DNA from: Algorimicrobium sp002414705
GTDB taxonomy: Bacteria; Bacteroidota; Bacteroidia; Flavobacteriales; Flavobacteriaceae
Length of the DNA: 37,054 nucleotides
Assembly: GCA_963972425.1 (NCBI GenBank)
Contig: CAXAUF010000027.1
Location: 1 to 37,054, forward strand
Direction: 5' to 3'
Shown: positions 24,409 to 32,825 of the stretch, one piece after another
Layout of the letters: every line of letters begins with the position of its first letter
How positions within the stretch are numbered: position 1 is the stretch's first letter
Translations under genes and position numbers: made by a program
The notes under the pieces: generated by a model
What the model was told of the DNA's origin: nothing
Database searches by the model: none
Seen by the model: only the letters and a program-made list of their open reading frames with translations

Positions 24409-26994
24409 ATGGCAGAAGGAGAAAAATTGATCCCAATTAACATTGAAGATGAAATGAAATCGGCTTACATTGACTACTCAATGTCAGTCATTGTGTCACG
24501 TGCCTTACCTGATGTAAGAGATGGATTAAAACCAGTACACAGGCGTGTGCTTTTTGGAATGCATGAGCTAGGTATTAGAGCTACAGGAGCACATAAAAAA
24601 TCAGCTAGAATTGTTGGTGAGGTTTTAGGTAAGTATCATCCACACGGTGATACCTCTGTTTACGACGCCATGGTTCGTATGGCTCAAGAATGGAGTTTAC
24701 GTTATATGTTAGTGGATGGCCAAGGTAACTTTGGTTCTGTGGATGGAGATAGTCCAGCAGCAATGCGTTATACGGAAGCACGTATGCGTAAAATATCGGA
24801 AGATATGTTAGCCGATATTGATAAAGAAACTGTGGATCATAAATTAAATTTTGATGATACCTTACATGAGCCAACTGTACTTCCAACCAGAATTCCTGGT
24901 TTGTTAGTAAATGGCGCATCTGGTATTGCAGTTGGTATGGCTACAAATATGCCACCACACAACTTAACAGAAGTAGTAGATGGTATTGTTGCTTATATTG
25001 AAAATACCGATATTGAAATTGATGAATTAATTACGCATGTAAAAGCACCCGATTTTCCTACAGGTGGAACTATTTATGGTTATGATGGCGTTGTTGAAGC
25101 TTTTAAAACAGGTCGTGGTCGTATAGTAATTCGTGGTAAAGCACGTATTGAAGAGGTTCAAGGACGTGAGTCTATTATTGTTACCGAAATTCCATACCAA
25201 GTGAATAAGGCTGATATGATTAAAAAAACAGCCGATTTAATAAATGAGAAAAAAATTGATGGTATTTCAACCATTCGTGATGAATCCGATAGAAACGGAA
25301 TGCGTATTGTTTTCGTTTTAAAACGTGATGCTATTCCAAATATCGTGTTGAATACCTTATATAAATATACGGCTTTACAGTCGTCTTTTAGTGTTAACAA
25401 TATTGCTTTAGTAGGTGGACGTCCGCAATTATTGAATCTGAAAGATATGATTCATCATTTTGTAGAACACAGACATGAAGTAGTTGTACGCAGAACTACA
25501 TACGAGCTACGTAAAGCAGAAGAACGCGCTCATATTCTTGAAGGTTTAATTATAGCTTCTGATAATATTGATGAAGTTATTGCGCTAATACGCGCTTCAT
25601 CTAATGCAGATGAAGCTCGTGAAAAATTAGTTGAACGTTTTAAATTATCTGAAATTCAGGCAAAAGCCATTGTAGAAATGCGCTTGCGTCAGTTAACTGG
25701 ATTAGAGCAAGATAAATTACGTGCAGAATATGACGATTTAATGGTTACCATTGACGATTTAAAAGACATTCTTGAGAAAAAAGAACGTCGTATGGAAATC
25801 ATTAAAGATGAATTATTAGTTGTTAAAGATAAATATGGCGATGAACGTCGTTCTGTTATTGAATATGCTGGAGGTGATTTAAGTATTGAAGATATGATTC
25901 CAGATGAGCAAGTGGTTATTACCATTTCACATGCTGGTTATATTAAAAGAACATCACTTACAGAGTACAAAACACAACATAGAGGTGGTGTTGGGCAGAA
26001 AGCATCTACAACCAGAAATGAGGACTTTTTAGAGCATTTATTTGTAGGTACTAATCACCAATACATGTTATTCTTTACTCAAAAAGGAAAATGTTTCTGG
26101 ATGCGTGTTTATGAAATTCCAGAAGGAAGTAAAACATCCAAAGGTCGCGCTATTCAAAACCTTATAAATATTGAGCAGGATGATAAAGTGAAAGCTTTTA
26201 TATGTACGCAAGATTTAAAAGATGAAGATTACATTAATAGCCATTATGTTATTATGGCAACCAAAAAAGGTCAAGTTAAAAAAACATCATTAGAGCAGTA
26301 TTCTAGACCAAGAACTAATGGTATTAATGCTATTACCATTAAGGAAGATGATGAATTACTAGAAGCAAAATTAACTACTGGAAACAGTCAAGTAATGTTA
26401 GCCTTAAAATCTGGAAAAGCTATTCGTTTTGAAGAAGCTAAAACCAGACCAATGGGTAGAAATGCTTCAGGTGTCAGAGGTATTCGTTTGCAAGATGAGA
26501 AAACTGATGAAGTTATTGGTATGATTGCTATTGAAAATCCCCAAGAAGAATCTGTATTAGTGGTTTCTGAAAAAGGATACGGAAAACGAACGTATATTGA
26601 TGATCCAGAAGATGGAGAAGCTGTTTACCGAATTACCAACAGAGGTGGAAAAGGTGTTAAAACTATTTCTATAACTGAAAAAACGGGTCATTTAGTAGCT
26701 ATTAAGTCTGTAACAGATGAAGAAGATTTAATGATTATTAATAAATCAGGAATTGCCATTCGAATGGCTGTCGCTGATTTACGTGTTATGGGTCGTGCAA
26801 CACAAGGTGTTAGACTAATTAACTTAAAAGGTAGCGACTCAATTGCTGCTGTAGCTAAAGTTATGAAAGATGAAAACGAAGATGCTGATGATGTTGTTTT
26901 AGACGAAGAGGGTAACATCGTAGATACTACAACAGATACTGATAGTGGTACAAATCTTGATAACGAAGAAGACGAATTAAATAATGATAATTAA
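24409..26994 (+). CDS. gyrA: DNA gyrase subunit A
   Basis: The breakage-reunion subunit that introduces negative supercoils with GyrB. The 861-residue protein has the winged-helix and tower domains, the catalytic Tyr121 in MRYTEARM, the coiled-coil gate (about 365-475) and the C-terminal DNA-wrapping beta-pinwheel. Its GyrA box is QHRGGVG (523-529), a variant of QRRGGKG. The acidic tail (about 815-861) is rich in Asp and Glu. In the quinolone region HPHGDTSVYD, Thr82 stands where E. coli has Ser83, and Asp86 is kept; Thr here is seen in wild-type flavobacteria, so no resistance mutation is evident. It is followed after 12 bases by the TPR gene. Confidence 0.97.
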   Translation: MAEGEKLIPINIEDEMKSAYIDYSMSVIVSRALPDVRDGLKPVHRRVLFGMHELGIRATGAHKKSARIVGEVLGKYHPHGDTSVYDAMVRMAQEWSLRYMLVDGQGNFGSVDGDSPAAMRYTEARMRKISEDMLADIDKETVDHKLNFDDTLHEPTVLPTRIPGLLVNGASGIAVGMATNMPPHNLTEVVDGIVAYIENTDIEIDELITHVKAPDFPTGGTIYGYDGVVEAFKTGRGRIVIRGKARIEEVQGRESIIVTEIPYQVNKADMIKKTADLINEKKIDGISTIRDESDRNGMRIVFVLKRDAIPNIVLNTLYKYTALQSSFSVNNIALVGGRPQLLNLKDMIHHFVEHRHEVVVRRTTYELRKAEERAHILEGLIIASDNIDEVIALIRASSNADEAREKLVERFKLSEIQAKAIVEMRLRQLTGLEQDKLRAEYDDLMVTIDDLKDILEKKERRMEIIKDELLVVKDKYGDERRSVIEYAGGDLSIEDMIPDEQVVITISHAGYIKRTSLTEYKTQHRGGVGQKASTTRNEDFLEHLFVGTNHQYMLFFTQKGKCFWMRVYEIPEGSKTSKGRAIQNLINIEQDDKVKAFICTQDLKDEDYINSHYVIMATKKGQVKKTSLEQYSRPRTNGINAITIKEDDELLEAKLTTGNSQVMLALKSGKAIRFEEAKTRPMGRNASGVRGIRLQDEKTDEVIGMIAIENPQEESVLVVSEKGYGKRTYIDDPEDGEAVYRITNRGGKGVKTISITEKTGHLVAIKSVTDEEDLMIINKSGIAIRMAVADLRVMGRATQGVRLINLKGSDSIAAVAKVMKDENEDADDVVLDEEGNIVDTTTDTDSGTNLDNEEDELNNDN

Positions 26995-27006
26995 TTATAA
27001 TAAAAA

Positions 27007-28251
27007 ATGAAAAACCCAATTTTAGTTGCATTGGCAATTCTAGTAAGTACTGTTTCTTTTGCTCAAAAAAAAGAGTTACGTACGGCTGAAAAAGCAATAA
27101 AAAATAGTAATTATGCTGAAGCCAAATCAGCATTAAGTCAAGCAGAATCCATGATGTCTGCAATGGATGATAAACAAAAATCCCAATATCATTTATTAGT
27201 TGCAGAAGCTTTGTATGCTAAAGGTACTGCAAATGATACTGATTTAAACAAAGCCATCCAGAGTTTGGTTATGGTTGGAAGTGACTATGGTTCAGAATCT
27301 TCTCAACTAAAAACGACTATAGAGAATGAGCTTTTAACAAAAGCAAATAGTTTATATACAGCTAACAACTTTGCGGAGGCTGGAAAGAAGTTTGAGCAAT
27401 TATACCGCGTTGCTCCTAGGGACACAACCTATCTTTACTATGCTGCTGTAAGTGCTGTAAGTGCTCAAGAAATGGAAGAAGCGCTAGAACATTATTTAGA
27501 ACTAAATAAACTAGGTTATACAGGTATTACAAAAGAGTATTATGCCATTAATAAGCAGACTGGAGAAGAAGAAGTCTTTGATAAAAGAACGCGTGATTTA
27601 TATTTAAAATCTGGCGAATATATTAAACCAGGTGATCGTAATACAGAATCAAGATCAGGTGAAATAACCAAAAACATTGCCTTTATTTACGTGAATTTAG
27701 GAAAAACGGAAGAAGCATTAGAAGCTATAAAACAAGCTCGTGAACAATATCCAACAGATGTTAATATTATTTTAACCGAAGCTAATTTACAATACAAATT
27801 AGGTGAAAAGGAGGAGTACAAGGTTCTTATTGAAAAAGCCATTGAATTAGACCCAGAAAATGTAGACTTGTTTTATAATTTAGGAGTCCTTTCTGCTGAA
27901 GCTGGTTATAAAGAAAAAGCTAAAGAATATTACAATAAGGTTATTGAACTGGATCCTAAATACACTAATGCTCATACAAATATTGCGGCATTAATATTAG
28001 GTGAAGAAGCTGGACTTATTGAGGAAATGAATAGTTTAGGTACATCTGCAAAAGACAATAAAAGATATGATGAATTAAAGGCAGCACGTAAAGAACTTTA
28101 TAAAGAAGCTATTCCTTATTTGGAAGCGGTTTTAGAAGTTGATTCAGAAGATTTAGAAGTATCTAAAACACTTATGAATATATACAGTGCAATTGCAGAA
28201 ACTGAAAAGTACAAACAAATGAAAGCTAAAGTAGATGCTTTAGGCGGATAG
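27007..28251 (+). CDS. Exported tetratricopeptide repeat protein
   Basis: A 414-residue protein with a signal peptide (MKNPILVALAILVSTVSFAQ) followed by several TPR-type helical repeats. Clear ones are IAFIYVNLGKTEEALEAIKQ (about 220-240), a block with ANLQYKLGEKEEYKVLIEKA, and VDLFYNLGVLSAEAGYKEKA (about 284-305) continuing into YYNKVIELDPKYTNAHTNIA. TPRs bind other proteins; no enzyme domain is seen. It begins 12 bases after gyrA and is probably on the same transcript, an arrangement that I recall from related flavobacteria. The function is unknown. A strong terminator follows. Confidence 0.88.
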   Translation: MKNPILVALAILVSTVSFAQKKELRTAEKAIKNSNYAEAKSALSQAESMMSAMDDKQKSQYHLLVAEALYAKGTANDTDLNKAIQSLVMVGSDYGSESSQLKTTIENELLTKANSLYTANNFAEAGKKFEQLYRVAPRDTTYLYYAAVSAVSAQEMEEALEHYLELNKLGYTGITKEYYAINKQTGEEEVFDKRTRDLYLKSGEYIKPGDRNTESRSGEITKNIAFIYVNLGKTEEALEAIKQAREQYPTDVNIILTEANLQYKLGEKEEYKVLIEKAIELDPENVDLFYNLGVLSAEAGYKEKAKEYYNKVIELDPKYTNAHTNIAALILGEEAGLIEEMNSLGTSAKDNKRYDELKAARKELYKEAIPYLEAVLEVDSEDLEVSKTLMNIYSAIAETEKYKQMKAKVDALGG

Positions 28252-28275
28252 TCCTAATGTCTTTAACTGACTTAT

Positions 28276-28310
28276 AAAAAAATGCCACTGAATTTCAGTG
28301 GCATTTTTTT
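28276..28310 (+). terminator. Strong bidirectional terminator after the TPR gene
   Basis: A near-perfect 35-base palindrome: the left arm starts A7 then TGCCACTGAA (28276-28292), and the right arm is TTCAGTGGCA then T7 (28294-28310). It is shared between the convergent TPR and NlpC/P60 genes. Confidence 0.93.
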
Positions 28311-28327
28311 ATAACTTTTAATTATAA

Positions 28328-29083
28328 CTATTCCTCAATAATCCGTTTAATAACACGCAACTTATGCGTGTGCATTCGTTTATCTACATTATAAATTCCA
28401 GAATGATCTAGTCTGTCAATTCGAACTTTTCCATGTGCATGAATGATAAAATTGTCTGGCATAATAATACCAACATGAACTATTTGTCCTTCGTCATTAT
28501 CAAAAAAAGCTAGATCGCCTGGATCACTTTCTTCAATAAAACTTAAAGCTTCACCTTGTTTAGCTTGTTGTGAGGCATCTCTGAATAATTTATAACCATT
28601 AAGTTTATAAACCATTTGGGTGAATCCAGAGCAATCTATTCCAAAAGGTGTTTTTCCTCCCCAAAGATAAGGCGCGTTTAAATAGGTAAAGGCATTTTTT
28701 AATATATGCGCCTTTGGAAAAACTTCACTAACCGCATGTCCATCATGCGTATGCTGTAACAAACCCAATCCGTTAAGACAAGAGCCCAAAGGGATTGGAT
28801 ATAACTGATTATCGCCATCTTCAATAAATTCCACTAAATCGGTTGAAAGAATTGGCGTTTCTTGATGTATTTTTTTGTAATCTTCTTCTGTGATTTCAGC
28901 GTACTGTTTGTTGTCAATCCAACCTTCATAAGTGTCAAAACCTAATCGGATTTTACTCCAAAACTTACGTTTTTCAAGTACCTTAAAATAATCGCCATAC
29001 AATACTTGCGACACAAGTTCGCTTGTATCACTAGGTTCCAATCGTAAAGGAACAATGCTTAAATTACAAATTCCGTATTGCAT
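28328..29083 (-). CDS. SH3-domain NlpC/P60 (C40) peptidoglycan peptidase
   Basis: A predicted gamma-D-glutamyl-diamino-acid endopeptidase that cuts peptidoglycan stem peptides. The 251-residue protein has an N-terminal bacterial SH3-like domain (about 1-65, with DYFKVLEKRKFWSKIRL) and a C-terminal NlpC/P60 domain (about 125-250). The catalytic Cys151 is in FGIDCSGFTQ, His203 is in IVHVGII, and the third polar residue, His215, is in IIHAHGK. No signal peptide is visible, so it may act on recycled muropeptides in the cytoplasm, as some YkfC-like enzymes do. It lies 16 bases downstream of the thiolase gene on the same strand. Confidence 0.92.
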   Translation of the reverse strand: MQYGICNLSIVPLRLEPSDTSELVSQVLYGDYFKVLEKRKFWSKIRLGFDTYEGWIDNKQYAEITEEDYKKIHQETPILSTDLVEFIEDGDNQLYPIPLGSCLNGLGLLQHTHDGHAVSEVFPKAHILKNAFTYLNAPYLWGGKTPFGIDCSGFTQMVYKLNGYKLFRDASQQAKQGEALSFIEESDPGDLAFFDNDEGQIVHVGIIMPDNFIIHAHGKVRIDRLDHSGIYNVDKRMHTHKLRVIKRIIEE

Positions 29084-29099
29084 GCAAAAAAGTAGCGTA

Positions 29100-30278
29100 T
29101 TAGTTTCTTTCTATAATAACTGCCGAAGCACCACCACCACCATTACAAATAGCAGCTGCACCAATTTTTGCATTGTTTTGTTCTAAAACATTTAATAAGG
29201 TAATTAAAATACGAACACCTGAACATCCTAGTGGATGACCTAAAGAAACGGCTCCACCATTTACATTTACATTAGAATCGTCTAATCCTAGAATTTTCAT
29301 GTTTGCTAAACCAACCACTGAAAACGCTTCGTTAAATTCAAAGAAATCAACATCTTTAATGCTCATACCTACTTTATTTAACGCTTTTGGTAGGGCTTTT
29401 GCTGGTGCTGTTGTAAACCATTCCGGTTCATGAGCAGCATCTGCATAACTTTTTATGGTTCCTAATACGTTTAATCCTAATTCTTCAGCTTTCTCGCGAC
29501 TCATTAAAACTATGGCTCCAGCACCATCATTAATCGTAGAGGCATTTGCAGCTGTAACTGTTCCGTCTTTAGTAAAAGCAGGACGTAAAGCAGGTATTTT
29601 TTCTAATTTCACATTAGTAAATTCTTCATCCTTGGCAACAACTAATGCATCACCACGACGTTGAGGAACTTCAACAGGAACCACTTCATTGTCAAATTTC
29701 CCTGCTTCCCACGCAGCAGCAGAACGTTGATAGGACTGAATAGCATACGCATCCTGATCTTCACGCGTAAAGTTATATTCTGTAGCACATGCATCTGCAC
29801 AAACTCCCATGGCATTTTGGTCATAAGCATCTACTAATCCATCACGCTGCATACCATCTTCCATTTTAGCTGGTCCAAATTTTGTTCCTGTTCTAGCATA
29901 TAAATAATGCGGAATTAAACTCATATTTTCCATTCCACCTGCAACTACAATATCAGCATCGCCTAAAGAAATAGCTTGAGCAGCTTGCATAACGGCTTTC
30001 ATTCCAGATGCGCAAACCTTGTTAATAGTTGTACAAGGAACCGTATTTGGAATACCTGCATAAATTGCCGCTTGTCTTGCTGGTGCTTGACCAGCTCCAG
30101 CTTGAACAACATGACCCATAATAACTTCTTGAACTAATTCTGGCTTTAAATTTATTTTATCTAAAGCACCTTTTATAGCTACAGCACCTAAACGAGGTGC
30201 AGGAATAGTTGAAAGGGATCCTAAAAAACTACCAATTGGTGTTCTGGCTGCTGATACAATTACGACTTCTTTACTCAT
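29100..30278 (-). CDS. Acetyl-CoA C-acetyltransferase / thiolase
   Basis: Condenses or cleaves acyl-CoA in fatty acid or acetoacetyl-CoA metabolism. The 392-residue protein has the nucleophile Cys89 in NKVCASGMKAV, the NEAF motif (316-319), His348 in LGHPLGCSG and the second Cys378 in CNGGGGASA, a complete thiolase active site. Length is typical of the biosynthetic (acetoacetyl-CoA) type, so acetyl-CoA acetyltransferase is more likely than a beta-oxidation trifunctional partner. The exact chain length is not decided. It leads a two-gene unit with the NlpC/P60 peptidase. Confidence 0.93.
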   Translation of the reverse strand: MSKEVVIVSAARTPIGSFLGSLSTIPAPRLGAVAIKGALDKINLKPELVQEVIMGHVVQAGAGQAPARQAAIYAGIPNTVPCTTINKVCASGMKAVMQAAQAISLGDADIVVAGGMENMSLIPHYLYARTGTKFGPAKMEDGMQRDGLVDAYDQNAMGVCADACATEYNFTREDQDAYAIQSYQRSAAAWEAGKFDNEVVPVEVPQRRGDALVVAKDEEFTNVKLEKIPALRPAFTKDGTVTAANASTINDGAGAIVLMSREKAEELGLNVLGTIKSYADAAHEPEWFTTAPAKALPKALNKVGMSIKDVDFFEFNEAFSVVGLANMKILGLDDSNVNVNGGAVSLGHPLGCSGVRILITLLNVLEQNNAKIGAAAICNGGGGASAVIIERN

Positions 30279-30306
30279 GTTTTTTACGTTTATTTTTTTA
30301 ATGTCA

Positions 30307-30314
30307 CAAAATTA
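30307..30314 (-). promoter_or_regulatory. Putative -7 element of the thiolase-NlpC/P60 unit
   Basis: The minus strand reads TAATTTTG, a full TAnnTTTG match, 29 bases upstream of the thiolase ATG. Confidence 0.5.
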
Positions 30315-30381
30315 ATCATTTTTTAATAGAATGTAGAATGATTAGCATTTTATACAATCATAATTTTCGACTATATTTTAC

Positions 30382-30389
30382 TACATTTG
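30382..30389 (+). promoter_or_regulatory. Putative -7 element of the 7TM-HD gene (decides its start)
   Basis: TACATTTG is a full TAnnTTTG match ending 19 bases before the ATG at 30408. Transcription would begin near 30395. An upstream in-frame TTG (30387-30389) lies inside this element and so is not a credible start codon. Confidence 0.55.
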
Positions 30390-30407
30390 AAAATATTTCT
30401 TCAATCT

Positions 30408-32456
30408 ATGAAAGACTTTATAAATACACTATACAGAAATCATTCTTTAGCTTATAAGGTGTTACTTTTTATGTGTACCACATTTTTAATCGTGTATTTA
30501 TTTCCTAAAAGTGGTAAATTTAAATACAATTTCGAAAAAGGAAAACCATGGCAGTCTGAAAATTTATATGCACCTTTCAATTTTGCTATTAAGAAAACCG
30601 ATGCTGAAATAACTGCTGAAAAACAAGATATTAAGGACGCTGTGCCTTTGTATTTTAATTTAGATGCTTCCGTTCCTAATACGATTACAAATAATTTTGA
30701 ACGTGAATTTAAATCGGTTTTTCCAGATTCTATTTCCGTTTATAAACAAAACGCTTTAAAGGATGCTGGAACTAATATTATTGATAAACTCTATCATTTT
30801 GGTGTTTTAAATGAAGATTACAACTACACGGACACCAAAAAAGTGATTATTTTAGAAGGTCGTGTTGAAAAGGAACAAACCCAGTTTGTTAATTTAGTTA
30901 AAGAAAGCCAGCTGTCCGAAATTATTATAAAAGTTATTGAAAGCAACAATTTGGTGCCTTATAAAAATGAATTTACATCATTGTTTTTCGATTTAGTAGA
31001 ACCTAATCTAGAATATAATAAAGAGTTTTCTTCTCGTGTGCTTCAAGAAGAGCTTGACAAAATATCCTTTACACGTGGCAGTGTTGAACGCGAAACGTTA
31101 ATAATTTCAAAAGGTGAAGTAGTAGAAGGTGCTAAATTCCAAATATTAAAATCGTTGGAATCCGAGTACGAGTCGCAAGTCTGGAACAAATCCAATTATT
31201 TATGGATTGTTTTTGCTTACACGCTATTAGTTGCTTTAGCTTTACTTATGTTGCTCTTGTTTCTACGAAAATACCGCATGTCAGTTTTTGAGAATAATGT
31301 AAAAGTTACCTTTATATTCTTCAATGTGGCGTTTATGGTTTTAATCACCACGTTGGTTGTTAACTATAATTCGCAATACATTTATGTCGTGCCAATTTGC
31401 ATTTTACCATTGGTGCTAAAAGCCTTTTTTGATGCGCGTTTGGGCTTGTTTACACACGTTCTAACTGTTTTGTTATTAGGACTAGTAGTACCCAATAGTT
31501 ACGAGTATATGTTCCTTCAAATTATTGCTGGAATTGTTACTATTTTAACCGTTTCAGAATTATACAAACGCGCTAATTTATTTATCTCTGTTGGACAAAT
31601 TACTTTAATTTATATTGTTGCCTATTTTGCGTTTTTCGTTATTCATGAAGGTAGCGTGGAAACCTTAAAATGGGAAACTTTTGGGATGTTTGTGCTGTGT
31701 GGATTAGCCACTTTATTTGTGCAACCTTTAATTTATGCTTACGAAAAACTCTTCGGATTAGTCTCGGATGTATCCTTACTAGAATTATCAGATACCAATA
31801 CCAAGTTGCTAAAAGAATTATCCAACAAAGCTCCTGGTACGTTTCATCATTCTTTAAACGTAGCCAATTTAGCGGAAGCTGCTGCTAATGAAATTGGAGC
31901 CAATGCCATGTTAGTGCGTGTTGGCGCTTTGTATCATGATATTGGTAAAATGAAAAATCCAACCTATTTTACTGAAAATCAATCGACTGGAATTAATCCG
32001 CATGATGAATTATCACCAACGGAAAGTGCTAGAATTATCGTTAATCATGTGATTGATGGGATTGAAATAGCCAGAAAAAACAATCTCCCAGACCGTGTTA
32101 TCGATTTTATTAGAACCCATCACGGAACAAGTGTTGTCTATTATTTTTATATGAAAGAAAAGGAGATGAATGACCAATTGGAAATAGAAGACTTTATGTA
32201 TCCTGGACCCAAACCTTTCAGTAAAGAAACAGCTATCTTAATGATGTGTGATAGCGTTGAAGCAGCTTCCAAGAGTTTAAAAGAACCAACGTCGACAAAA
32301 ATCGACGAGTTTGTGGAAACCATTTTAAATAAGCAAATGAACGATGATCAGTTTCTAAATGCGAATATAACGTTTAAGGAAATTCAATCTATTAAAAAGG
32401 TTTTGAAGCAGAAACTGACCAATATTTATCATCTACGAATAGAATACCCAGAGTAA
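30408..32456 (+). CDS. 7TM-HD (PgpH-like) membrane phosphohydrolase
   Basis: A membrane HD-domain protein of about 682 residues, of the PgpH type, known in other bacteria as cyclic-di-AMP phosphodiesterases. It has an N-terminal membrane segment (about 14-31) and an extracytoplasmic 7TMR-HDED-like domain to about residue 260. A block of about seven membrane helices (about 265-435) follows, then a cytoplasmic HD domain. The metal-binding residues are visible in GTFHHSLNVANLAE, LYHDIGKM, RTHHGTS and MCDSVEAASKSL. The start was set at the ATG 30408 because the earlier in-frame TTG lies within the promoter element. It is divergent from the thiolase gene. Whether this organism makes c-di-AMP is not shown by the window. 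Confidence 0.9.
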   Translation: MKDFINTLYRNHSLAYKVLLFMCTTFLIVYLFPKSGKFKYNFEKGKPWQSENLYAPFNFAIKKTDAEITAEKQDIKDAVPLYFNLDASVPNTITNNFEREFKSVFPDSISVYKQNALKDAGTNIIDKLYHFGVLNEDYNYTDTKKVIILEGRVEKEQTQFVNLVKESQLSEIIIKVIESNNLVPYKNEFTSLFFDLVEPNLEYNKEFSSRVLQEELDKISFTRGSVERETLIISKGEVVEGAKFQILKSLESEYESQVWNKSNYLWIVFAYTLLVALALLMLLLFLRKYRMSVFENNVKVTFIFFNVAFMVLITTLVVNYNSQYIYVVPICILPLVLKAFFDARLGLFTHVLTVLLLGLVVPNSYEYMFLQIIAGIVTILTVSELYKRANLFISVGQITLIYIVAYFAFFVIHEGSVETLKWETFGMFVLCGLATLFVQPLIYAYEKLFGLVSDVSLLELSDTNTKLLKELSNKAPGTFHHSLNVANLAEAAANEIGANAMLVRVGALYHDIGKMKNPTYFTENQSTGINPHDELSPTESARIIVNHVIDGIEIARKNNLPDRVIDFIRTHHGTSVVYYFYMKEKEMNDQLEIEDFMYPGPKPFSKETAILMMCDSVEAASKSLKEPTSTKIDEFVETILNKQMNDDQFLNANITFKEIQSIKKVLKQKLTNIYHLRIEYPE

Positions 32457-32507
32457 AAAAATTGGCTTGCCATCTTCTCTTTAACATTACTTAACAATTA
32501 AAACCCT

Positions 32508-32515
32508 TATTTTTG
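32508..32515 (+). promoter_or_regulatory. Putative -7 element of the prolyl oligopeptidase gene
   Basis: TATTTTTG is a full TAnnTTTG match ending 28 bases before the ATG at 32544. Confidence 0.5.
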
Positions 32516-32543
32516 ATGTTTACTTAAATAAACCAAAAATACT

Positions 32544-32822
32544 ATGAGGAAATCACTAATATGCGTTTTGGCACTTACCACAGTTCTAGCTTGTAAAGAT
32601 GACCAAAATAAATCCGAAAATGAAGATGTTACTATGATTTTAAGCTACCCAGAAACTAAAAAGGTAGATACCGTAGACACCTATTTTGAAACTCCAGTTC
32701 AAGACCTATATCGTTGGTTAGAAGATGATTATGCAGAGGATACTAAAGCTTGGGTAAAAGCCCAAAATGAAGTTACGTTTGATTATCTTAATCAAATTCC
32801 TTTCCGTAGTAAGTTAAAATAA
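32544..32822 (+). CDS. N-terminal fragment of the interrupted prolyl oligopeptidase
   Basis: A 92-residue open frame with the lipoprotein signal peptide (lipobox ending at Cys17) and the first part of the peptidase N-terminal domain (SYPETKKVDTVDTYFETPVQ, then DLYRWLEDD). It ends at the premature TAA. On its own it cannot be active, because the catalytic domain is missing. Confidence 0.7.
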   Translation: MRKSLICVLALTTVLACKDDQNKSENEDVTMILSYPETKKVDTVDTYFETPVQDLYRWLEDDYAEDTKAWVKAQNEVTFDYLNQIPFRSKLK

Positions 32823-32825
32823 CGC

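Noticed and set aside
24409..26994. Quinolone-resistance substitution in GyrA
   Set aside because: Thr82 replaces E. coli Ser83, but Thr is known in wild-type flavobacteria, and Asp86 (E. coli Asp87) is unchanged.
30387..30407. TTG at 30387 as the start of the 7TM-HD protein
   Set aside because: The TTG is part of a full TAnnTTTG promoter element, so transcription would begin downstream of it; the ATG at 30408 fits.
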